From contig NZ_KQ969062.1 in the NCBI RefSeq assembly GCF_001578775.1, positions 380,518-441,357 on the forward strand: a stretch of 60,840 nt of DNA. Direction: 5' to 3'. A program made the position numbers and the translations under genes. Source of the stretch: Streptococcus cristatus (GTDB taxonomy: Bacteria > Bacillota > Bacilli > Lactobacillales > Streptococcaceae). The notes beneath the pieces were generated by a model that searched no databases, had not been told where the DNA came from, and was given only the letters and a program-made list of their open reading frames with translations. This document shows positions 52,674 through 60,840 of the stretch, one piece after another. Each line of letters begins with the position of its first letter. The first letter of the stretch is position 1.

Positions 52674-53591
52674 GTGTCAAGTCTTACGCCAATATTGCTA
52701 TTGTCAAGTATTGGGGCAAGGCAGATGCTGAGCGGATGATTCCTGCTACTAGTAGTATTTCCTTGACTTTAGAGAATATGTACACCCAAACCCAGTTAAG
52801 CCCGCTTTCGGCTGAGGCTGCTGGCGATGAATTTTATATCGATGGGCAACTGCAAAGCCCAGAAGAGCATGCTAAGGTCAGTCGGATTATTGATCGTTTT
52901 CGGACGGAGCCAAGTGATTGGGTTCGGATTGACACCAGTAACAATATGCCGACAGCAGCAGGTTTATCCTCTAGTTCCAGCGGTTTATCTGCTCTGGTCA
53001 AGGCTTGTGATGCTTATTTTGAAACTCATTACAATACTGAGGAGCTGGCTCAGTTGGCCAAGTTTGCTTCAGGTTCGTCAGCCCGCTCCTTCTTTGGTCC
53101 TTTGGCAGCATGGGACAAGGATAGCGGAGCGATTTACCCTGTGCCAACCGACCTTAAGCTGGCCATGATTATGTTGGTGCTTCATGATGAGAAAAAGCCG
53201 ATTTCTAGTCGACTTGGCATGCAGCTCTGTGCTGAAACGTCCAAAAATTTTCAAGCTTGGATTGATCGGTCAGCTCAGGACTATCAGGATATGCTGGCCT
53301 ACTTAAAGGATAATGATTTTGAGAAAGTTGGGCAGTTGACCGAGGAGAATGCCCTGCGGATGCATGCAACGACCGATACAGCTACGCCTCCATTTACTTA
53401 TCTGACAGAGGAAAGCTATGCTGCGATGGACTTTGTTCGCCAGCTCCGAGACCAGGGACATCCTTGCTATTTCACCATGGATGCTGGTCCCAATGTCAAG
53501 GTTCTCTGTCTTGAAGAGGACTTGGAAGACTTGGTGCCCCTTTTTGCGGATCAGTACCGTCTGATTGTCTCCAAAACGAAGGAATTGCCTG

Positions 53592-53602
<11 letters not shown>
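52655..53602 (+). CDS. mvaD: Diphosphomevalonate decarboxylase
   Basis: A 315-residue GHMP-superfamily enzyme making isopentenyl diphosphate from mevalonate diphosphate with ATP. Signature parts: VKSYANIAIVKYWGKAD near residues 6-22, NNMPTAAGLSSSSSGLSAL near 95-113, and TMDAGPNVKVLC near 275. It starts inside the end of mvk and ends inside mvaK2. Full length. Secure. Confidence 0.96.
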
Positions 53603-55599
<1,997 letters not shown>

Positions 55600-55672
55600 A
55601 CACCGGCTTATATGCTTTATCTAGTTGATAAAATGCTTTAGCAGATCATTCAAGGAAAAGCGAAAATTATTC

Positions 55673-55701
55673 TTGCTATTTGCTGGAAAATCTAGTATAA
55701 T
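55673..55701 (+). promoter_or_regulatory. Promoter of rpsF-ssb-rpsR
   Basis: TTGCTA, 17-base spacer, TATAAT. Confidence 0.85.
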
Positions 55702-55709
55702 TATTATTT

Positions 55710-55748
55710 GTGAGTGAACCTCACTTACCCCTTGCAGCGTCTTGGGGT
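55710..55748 (+). promoter_or_regulatory. Structured leader of rpsF-ssb-rpsR
   Basis: Two hairpins: GTGAG with CTCAC (55710-55724) and ACCCC (55727-55731) with GGGGT (55744-55748). Leaders of rpsF operons are known to bind the S6:S18 complex; whether this one has the needed bulge is not settled by eye. Confidence 0.45.
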
Positions 55749-55775
55749 CATTAGACCAAAAGGAGGAACATATCA

Positions 55776-56066
55776 ATGGCTAAATACGAAATTCTTTATA
55801 TTATTCGTCCAAACATTGAAGAAGAAGCTAAAAACGCTTTGGTAGCACGCTTTGACTCTATCTTGACTGACAACGGTGCAACTGTTGTTGAATCAAAAGA
55901 CTGGGAAAAACGTCGTCTTGCATACGAAATCCAAGATTTCCGTGAAGGACTTTACCACATCGTTAACGTTGAAGCAAACGACGATGCAGCTCTTAAAGAG
56001 TTTGACCGTCTTTCAAAAATCAACGCTGACATTCTTCGTCACATGATCGTCAAACTTGACGCTTAA
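55776..56066 (+). CDS. rpsF: 30S ribosomal protein S6
   Basis: A 96-residue protein of the 30S platform that binds 16S rRNA together with S18. [16 protein letters not shown] starts it and [24 protein letters not shown] lies near residues 44-67. AAAGGAGGAAC gives a strong RBS. First gene of the conserved rpsF-ssb-rpsR operon, with the S18 gene two genes on. Confidence 0.97.
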   Translation: MAKYEILYIIRPNIEEEAKNALVARFDSILTDNGATVVESKDWEKRRLAYEIQDFREGLYHIVNVEANDDAALKEFDRLSKINADILRHMIVKLDA

Positions 56067-56077
56067 GAAGGTAAATT

Positions 56078-56572
56078 ATGATTAATAACGTTGTACTTGT
56101 GGGACGTATGACCCGTGATGCTGAACTTCGCTATACACCGCAAAACCAAGCGGTCGCAACCTTTACTCTGGCTGTTAATCGCAACTTTAAAAATCAAAGT
56201 GGTGAGCGTGAAGCGGATTTTATCAATGTTGTTATCTGGCGGCAGCAGGCAGAAAATCTTGCAAACTGGGCTAAAAAAGGAGCCCTGATCGGAATTACTG
56301 GTCGCATCCAGACTCGTAACTACGACAATCAGCAAGGCCAGCGTGTCTATGTCACAGAAGTCGTTGCAGACAACTTCCAGCTTCTGGAAAGTCGTGCAAG
56401 CCGTGAAGGGCAGCCCTCAGGCGGCTTTGGTGGCGGTGGCTTCGGTGGAAATTCTGCGCCGAGCTATGGTAATGCTGACTCATTCAACCAAGTACCGAAC
56501 TTTTCTCGTGATGAAAGCCCATTCGGCAATTCAAACCCAATGGACATCTCAGACGATGATTTACCATTCTAA
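56078..56572 (+). CDS. ssb: Single-stranded DNA-binding protein
   Basis: A 164-residue SSB (SsbA type). The OB fold covers residues 1-105 ([19 protein letters not shown] at the start, RGVITG-like region [12 protein letters not shown] near 70), followed by a Gly/Ser/Asn-rich linker and the acidic tip DISDDDLPF that recruits partner proteins. Position between rpsF and rpsR identifies the main replicative SSB rather than the competence SsbB. Confidence 0.97.
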   Translation: MINNVVLVGRMTRDAELRYTPQNQAVATFTLAVNRNFKNQSGEREADFINVVIWRQQAENLANWAKKGALIGITGRIQTRNYDNQQGQRVYVTEVVADNFQLLESRASREGQPSGGFGGGGFGGNSAPSYGNADSFNQVPNFSRDESPFGNSNPMDISDDDLPF

Positions 56573-56612
56573 TAATGGACAAAACTAGAACTATAATATA
56601 AAGGAGAATAAC

Positions 56613-56852
56613 ATGGCTCAACAACGTCGTGGCGGATTCAAACGCCGTAAAAAAGTTGATTACATCGCAGCAAACAAGATTGAATATGTTGATTACAAAG
56701 ATACTGAGCTTCTTAGCCGTTTCGTTTCAGAACGTGGGAAAATCCTTCCTCGTCGTGTAACAGGAACTTCAGCTAAAAACCAACGTAAAGTAACAACAGC
56801 TATCAAACGCGCTCGCGTAATGGCTTTGATGCCTTTCGTAAACGAAGACTAA
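56613..56852 (+). CDS. rpsR: 30S ribosomal protein S18
   Basis: A 79-residue basic protein of the 30S platform, partner of S6. [17 protein letters not shown] opens it, and [20 protein letters not shown] near residues 41-60 is the family signature. No cysteine zinc ligands, so it is the zinc-free form. Last gene of the operon, with a terminator directly after. Confidence 0.97.
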   Translation: MAQQRRGGFKRRKKVDYIAANKIEYVDYKDTELLSRFVSERGKILPRRVTGTSAKNQRKVTTAIKRARVMALMPFVNED

Positions 56853-56856
56853 TGAG

Positions 56857-56882
56857 AGTCCCTGCTTTTTGCAGGGATTTTT
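56857..56882 (+). terminator. Terminator after rpsR
   Basis: Stem TCCCTGC with GCAGGGA, loop TTTTT, then TTTTT. Confidence 0.85.
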
Positions 56883-56888
56883 GCTGTC

Positions 56889-56917
56889 TTGATGATAGGA
56901 AGGGACAGTGCTATAAT
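56889..56917 (+). promoter_or_regulatory. Promoter of the GNAT gene
   Basis: TTGATG, 17-base spacer, TATAAT with TGC extension, 32 bases before the start. Confidence 0.75.
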
Positions 56918-56949
56918 AGGAGCAACTATCGAGATATGGGAGGTTTGCC

Positions 56950-57459
56950 ATGACAGAAGAACTAGCCATCAGAAAGATGCTTTTTGAGGATATTGAAGGC
57001 TTATCGAATGCTTTTATCCAGCAAAGCTGGCCTGGTCGGAGAGAGATTTTAAAAACCTACTTTCTGGAGCAAGAGGCGGGTGAGCGCCAAGTTTTGGTGG
57101 CGGTTGTTGGGGAATCTTTGGCTGGTTATATTACGGTTATTCCCTTGGCAAAGCATGGACCCTTTGCTGGTCTTTATCCTGAGTTAACGGATTTTAATGT
57201 TTTTGAAAGTTTCCAAAAGCGAGGAATTGGCACAGCTTTATTGGACAAAGCAGAGCAAGTAGCACAGCATTATTCAGATGTGGTCAGCTTGGGTGTTGAG
57301 CTGCATAAAGGCTATGGCCCAGCACAACGACTATATGTAGGTCGCGGGTATATGCCAGATGGGTCAGGAGTTTGGTTTCAAAATCAGCCACTCACGCCCT
57401 ATGCTTCGTGCGAGAATAACGATGAGTTGGTATTATACTTTTCAAAAAGAGCAAAATAA
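56950..57459 (+). CDS. GNAT family N-acetyltransferase
   Basis: A 169-residue acetyl-CoA-dependent acetyltransferase of the GNAT fold. The acetyl-CoA loop is FQKRGIGTALLDKAE near residues 91-105 (Q/RxxGxG/A), followed by SLGVELHKGYGPAQRLYVGRGY, typical of the last motif. The acceptor is unknown; such small members often act on amino acids, peptides or antibiotics. Monocistronic, with its own promoter, and a shared bidirectional terminator. Confidence 0.87.
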   Translation: MTEELAIRKMLFEDIEGLSNAFIQQSWPGRREILKTYFLEQEAGERQVLVAVVGESLAGYITVIPLAKHGPFAGLYPELTDFNVFESFQKRGIGTALLDKAEQVAQHYSDVVSLGVELHKGYGPAQRLYVGRGYMPDGSGVWFQNQPLTPYASCENNDELVLYFSKRAK

Positions 57460-57484
57460 AAGAGGTTGAAAAACCTCTTTTTTA
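57459..57484. terminator. Bidirectional terminator between GNAT and DUF1129 genes
   Basis: Stem AAAGAGGTT with AACCTCTTT, loop GAAA, T-rich on the right and A-rich on the left. Serves both convergent units. Confidence 0.85.
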
Positions 57485-57490
57485 TGCTGT

Positions 57491-58165
57491 TTAGTATTTC
57501 GCTGGCCCCATGGTTGCACTCTTAATATTGAAGCGTTTCTTGAGGTAGAAACGGAGCGCTAGGGTAATTCCTCCGATGATGGCAACGACATTGTTTGACA
57601 AATGTGGGTTGAGAGAGTCGGGCAGTAAGCTAGAACCAATGATTGAAAGGGTCCAAAGACCAATGGCTACTAGCATGATAAGGATAGATTTGAGTAGGTG
57701 TGGACGCTGGCTACGCTCAGTATCTGGTCCGTAAAAACGGTAAACGAAATGATAGAGGGCGTAGAAAGCGAGACCACCAACAATACTACCAAAGACAAGT
57801 GTCGTCATGCCGTAAACAGACGGTCGAGAAGACGCCAAATTAACGATGGAAGTCAGAACGGTAAAGAAACCGAAAATGAAAAGGACGGAATCCAGCATCA
57901 TCCATTTTGGATCATCGTTTTGTTTTGGATTCTCGGCGTCATAGCGCTCCTTAGCAGTGAGAGAAGAAGCCCAGTAAGTTGGTGCACCATAGAGAGCACG
58001 GGCAGGAATGCCCTTGGCCTGATTTTCTAAAATGTTTGGAATGATTTCTTCTAAGATTGCTTTTACTTCTTCATCGGATTTGCCATCTTTGAGGAGTTGG
58101 TGAGTGGCGATGTGGAGAAATTCCTTATTTTTCTTAGTTAGTTTGTCTGATACTACTTGTGACAT
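57491..58165 (-). CDS. DUF1129 membrane protein
   Basis: A 224-residue protein. The N-terminal 80 residues are soluble (SDKLTKKNKEFLHIATHQLL, then an Asn/Lys-rich part with IPARALYGAPTYW), followed by four membrane helices near 90-108, 117-137, 160-178 and 188-205, and a basic C terminus. This is the layout of the DUF1129 (YoaT-like) family, of unknown function. It lies 18 bases downstream of corA on the minus strand, so the two are probably cotranscribed. Confidence 0.85.
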   Translation of the reverse strand: MSQVVSDKLTKKNKEFLHIATHQLLKDGKSDEEVKAILEEIIPNILENQAKGIPARALYGAPTYWASSLTAKERYDAENPKQNDDPKWMMLDSVLFIFGFFTVLTSIVNLASSRPSVYGMTTLVFGSIVGGLAFYALYHFVYRFYGPDTERSQRPHLLKSILIMLVAIGLWTLSIIGSSLLPDSLNPHLSNNVVAIIGGITLALRFYLKKRFNIKSATMGPAKY

Positions 58166-58183
58166 GTGAGTCCTTTCTGGTGG

Positions 58184-59128
58184 TTAGAATAATTTTTTAT
58201 GGAAGAGGTAGAGGGTCAGAGAGCCACTCAGAGCAAAGGCGATAAACATGATAATCCAGAAGGCATGTGGCTCGCCGTTTAGAGGTAGTTCATTATCTTT
58301 GAAGTTCATCCCATAGGCAGAGAAGAGCATGGTCGGAATGGACATAACAACAGTTACCAAAGCCAGTGTCTTCATGACATTATTCTGGTTGTTGGAAATA
58401 ATGGAAGCAAAAGTATCTGTCATGCTGTGGAGGATATTTCCATAAATATCAGCCATCTCGATGGCCTGCTGGGTCTCAATCAGGGTATCTTCCAGCAGAT
58501 CTTCATCTTCCAAGTATTTCTTAATATTGCTGGTAGAGCTGGTCAGTTTCTTAATCACGCGCTCATTGGTCTTGAGGGAGGCTTTGAAATAGACGATGGT
58601 CTTTTCCAGCTCCATGAGCTCGATCAGTTCTTCGTTTCGAGTCGACTGGTGCAGCTGGCTTTCAATCTGCTCACTCTTGCGGTCAATAGAACGCAGGGCT
58701 GTCAGATATAGCTCGGCATTGCGGTAGAGAATCTGAAAGATAAAACGTGACCGCATGAAAGTATAAAAGTTGCGCAGGCGACGGTGGATAAAAATATCCA
58801 GCAGGGGCAACTTTTCCAAACAAGTCGTGATGATGGCTTCTTCTGTGATGATAATACCAAGCGGGATAGTGACATAGTAAGTCTGGTTATTCCGCTCCTC
58901 GGTGATGGGTACGTCTACGATGATCAGTGTGTACTCATCCTCGATGGTGACCCGAGACATTTCCTCTGCATCGAGTGGTGCTCGTAGGTCAGCTATGTCA
59001 ATGCCAAAGGCGTTTGCGATTTCTAAAGATTCATTTTGGGAAGGATTGACCATATTTATCCAAGTTCCCGATTCAAGTGTATCAATCTCCTTGAACTCGG
59101 TTGTTGTTGATAAAAATACTTGCTTCAT
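58184..59128 (-). CDS. corA: CorA family magnesium transporter
   Basis: A 314-residue divalent-cation channel, mainly magnesium. The large cytoplasmic N-terminal domain (1-250) ends in long helices, then two C-terminal membrane helices (about 257-277 and 288-308) with the selectivity motif YGMN near 270 in MLFSAYGMNFKDNELPLNG. AGGAGG lies 5-6 bases before ATG 59128. A minus-strand TATAAT (59163-59168) is its likely -10. Divergent from uvrA, as in pneumococcus. Operon with the DUF1129 gene. Confidence 0.93.
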   Translation of the reverse strand: MKQVFLSTTTEFKEIDTLESGTWINMVNPSQNESLEIANAFGIDIADLRAPLDAEEMSRVTIEDEYTLIIVDVPITEERNNQTYYVTIPLGIIITEEAIITTCLEKLPLLDIFIHRRLRNFYTFMRSRFIFQILYRNAELYLTALRSIDRKSEQIESQLHQSTRNEELIELMELEKTIVYFKASLKTNERVIKKLTSSTSNIKKYLEDEDLLEDTLIETQQAIEMADIYGNILHSMTDTFASIISNNQNNVMKTLALVTVVMSIPTMLFSAYGMNFKDNELPLNGEPHAFWIIMFIAFALSGSLTLYLFHKKLF

Positions 59129-59210
59129 ATCTCCTCCTAGAATCGTTTATAAGCACCGTCTTATTATACTACAAATTCTAGTCTTTTGGGCAAAAGTTTG
59201 CAGAAAAATT

Positions 59211-59219
59211 TGCTATAAT
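59211..59219 (+). promoter_or_regulatory. Extended -10 promoter of uvrA
   Basis: TGC plus TATAAT 31 bases before uvrA. A consensus -35 is not seen. No LexA/SOS-type box was recognised. Confidence 0.6.
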
Positions 59220-59250
59220 AGAAGAAGTTTAAAGGTAAAGTGTGGAAGAG

Positions 59251-60840
59251 ATGCAAGATAAAATTGTGATTCATGGAGCGCGAGCTCATAATTTAAAAAA
59301 TATTGATGTAGAAATACCCCGAGACAAGCTGGTCGTGGTGACCGGTCTGTCCGGCTCGGGCAAGTCCAGCCTGGCCTTTGACACCCTCTATGCAGAGGGG
59401 CAGCGGCGCTATGTAGAGAGCCTGTCGGCCTATGCCCGGCAGTTTTTGGGCAACATGGAAAAACCGGATGTTGACTCGATTGATGGTCTTAGCCCGGCTA
59501 TTTCCATCGACCAGAAGACCACCAGCAAAAATCCTCGCTCAACAGTGGGAACAGCTACCGAAATCAATGACTACCTGCGTCTGCTCTACGCGCGTGTCGG
59601 AACGCCTTACTGTATCAATGGTCACGGTGCCATCACAGCTTCCTCTGTCGAGCAGATTGTCGACAAGGTCTTGGAGCTGCCGGAGCGTCAGCGGCTGCAA
59701 ATCCTGGCGCCGGTCATCCGCAAGAAAAAGGGCCAGCACAAGACGGTTTTTGACAAGATTCAGAAAGACGGCTATGTCCGGGTGCGCGTGGACGGCGAGA
59801 TTTACGATGTGACCGAGGTTCCTGAGCTGTCCAAGAGCAAGCAGCACGATATCGAGGTCGTGGTGGACCGCATTGTCATCAAGGAAGGGGTCCGCAGCCG
59901 GCTCTTTGACTCGGTCGAGGCGGCTCTCAGGATTGCGGAGGGCTATGTGGTCATCGACACCATGGACGGTGAGGAGCTGCTCTTTTCCGAGCACTATGCC
60001 TGCCCAGTCTGCGGCTTTACGGTGCCTGAGCTGGAGCCGCGGCTCTTCTCCTTTAATGCTCCTTTTGGCTCCTGTCCGGACTGTGACGGTCTGGGAGTCA
60101 AGCTGGAGGTAGACTTGGATGTGGTGGTGCCGGATGCCGGCAAGACTCTGAGAGAAGGGGCTTTAGCTCCTTGGAATCCCATTTCCTCTAACTACTATCC
60201 GCAGATGCTGGAGCAGGCCATGCAGGAGTTCGGGATTGATATGGATAGGCCTTTTGAGGAGCTGACCGAGGCAGAGCGCCAGCTGATTCTCTTTGGCTCT
60301 GAGGGCCGAGAGTTCCATTTTCATTATGAAAATGAATTCGGCGGTGTGCGGGATATTGACATTCCTTTTGAGGGAGTGGTGGCTAATATCAACCGCCGCT
60401 ATCATGAGACAAACAGTGACTTTACCCGCAATCAGATGCGGCTCTACATGAATGAGCTGACCTGTGCAGCCTGTCAGGGCTACCGGCTCAATGACCAGGC
60501 CCTGTCTGTTAAGATTGGCGGAGAGAAGGGGCTCCATATCGGTCAGATTTCCGATTTGTCCATTGCGGATCATTTGGAGGAGCTGGACCGCCTGACCTTG
60601 ACAGACAATGAAGCGATTATTGCTAAGCCTATTGTCAAGGAAATTCACGACCGTCTGACCTTCCTCAACAACGTCGGCCTCAACTACCTGACCCTGTCGC
60701 GCTCAGCGGGCACCCTCTCTGGCGGGGAGAGTCAGCGGATTCGCTTGGCGACTCAGATTGGCTCGAACTTGAGTGGTGTCCTCTATATTCTGGACGAGCC
60801 CTCTATTGGCTTGCACCAGCGTGACAATGACCGCCTGATT
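59251..60840 (+). CDS. uvrA: Excinuclease ABC subunit A (5' part)
   Basis: The first 530 codons of uvrA (full length near 940) run off the window. UvrA scans DNA for bulky damage and loads UvrB in nucleotide-excision repair. The N-terminal ABC domain starts [23 protein letters not shown], with Walker [10 protein letters not shown] near residues 31-39; the zinc cysteines CPVCG and CPDCDGLG are near 251 and 274; the signature [21 protein letters not shown] is near 490-510 with Walker [11 protein letters not shown] after it. The first 75 bases are AT-rich like the genome, but from about 59325 on GC is near 55-60 percent, unlike any neighbour, suggesting a mosaic gene. Confidence 0.96.
   Translation, partial: MQDKIVIHGARAHNLKNIDVEIPRDKLVVVTGLSGSGKSSLAFDTLYAEGQRRYVESLSAYARQFLGNMEKPDVDSIDGLSPAISIDQKTTSKNPRSTVGTATEINDYLRLLYARVGTPYCINGHGAITASSVEQIVDKVLELPERQRLQILAPVIRKKKGQHKTVFDKIQKDGYVRVRVDGEIYDVTEVPELSKSKQHDIEVVVDRIVIKEGVRSRLFDSVEAALRIAEGYVVIDTMDGEELLFSEHYACPVCGFTVPELEPRLFSFNAPFGSCPDCDGLGVKLEVDLDVVVPDAGKTLREGALAPWNPISSNYYPQMLEQAMQEFGIDMDRPFEELTEAERQLILFGSEGREFHFHYENEFGGVRDIDIPFEGVVANINRRYHETNSDFTRNQMRLYMNELTCAACQGYRLNDQALSVKIGGEKGLHIGQISDLSIADHLEELDRLTLTDNEAIIAKPIVKEIHDRLTFLNNVGLNYLTLSRSAGTLSGGESQRIRLATQIGSNLSGVLYILDEPSIGLHQRDNDRLI

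Noticed and set aside
52330..52680. Long minus-strand frames inside the mevalonate genes
   Set aside because: Antisense shadows of mvk; the plus-strand frames have clear GHMP kinase motifs and translational coupling.

Overview
The window is a chromosomal segment of a low-GC, Gram-positive coccus of the genus Streptococcus, most likely a viridans streptococcus of the mitis/sanguinis complex. The evidence is the gene order (pgk, aromatic acid exporter-like gene, glnR, glnA; tatD, rnmV, rsmA, rsgA, rpe, thiN, rmuC, yhaM, purR; pepX divergent from an aquaglyceroporin gene; CppA; mvk, mvaD, mvaK2, fni), the frequent TTG/GTG starts, the extended TGn -10 promoters and the protein sequences. Species cannot be fixed without a search.

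Layout. 1-5.2 kb: 3' end of a sugar-ABC ATPase gene, a family 1 6-phospho-beta-glycosidase, RNase J2 and an EstA-type esterase. 5.2-11.4 kb: gltX, a DUF6287-type lipoprotein, rnpA, yidC, jag (khpB), an unknown gene and rpmH, with two copies of a 180-bp structured intergenic repeat. 11.4-13.5 kb, minus strand: a membrane protein, a small Cro/CI regulator and a DUF2975 protein. 13.7-24.5 kb: a long housekeeping run (tatD, rnmV, SDR, rsmA, then a minus-strand tRNA-Leu and CPBP protease, then rsgA, rpe, thiN, rmuC, yhaM, purR and a membrane-anchored Ser/Pro-rich protein). 24.6-33.5 kb: rpsL-rpsG, fusA, gap, pgk, an exporter-like gene and glnR-glnA. 33.6-45.4 kb: purine operon purC-L-F-M-N-H, carrying an AT-rich putative HNH-type gene between purN and purH, and an AT-rich P-loop ATPase island straight after purH. 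45.5-51.6 kb: ybaB, a lipoprotein, pepX, aquaglyceroporin, cppA and a serine beta-lactamase-like hydrolase. 51.8-55.6 kb: mevalonate operon for isoprenoid precursors. 55.7-56.9 kb: rpsF-ssb-rpsR. 57-60.8 kb: a GNAT gene, DUF1129-corA on the minus strand, and the 5' part of uvrA running off the end.

How parts work together. PurR (23.0 kb) is the expected regulator of the purine operon and appears to have its own paired PurBoxes. GlnR and GlnA form the usual nitrogen loop, with a perfect GlnR operator. RNase J2, YhaM, RNase M5 and RNase P protein give the window four RNA-processing genes.

Most unusual features. (1) The island after purH (43.6-45.35 kb) is flanked by an 84-bp direct repeat of the purH 3' end. 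It holds a promoter with an embedded TACGAATA box, a nested hairpin RNA and an ATPase gene split by a frameshift at an A8 tract. (2) A second AT-rich gene, with an H-x15-N-x13-H pattern, is translationally coupled inside the same operon. (3) Vestigial duplicate 3' tails also follow pgk (72 bp, with 10 silent differences and its own terminator) and purC (about 29 bp). Three such scars in 15 kb suggest repeated allele replacement with illegitimate joining just past a stop codon. (4) uvrA turns abruptly GC-rich after about 25 codons, like a mosaic gene. Function assignments rest on recognised motifs and recalled families; no search was run.
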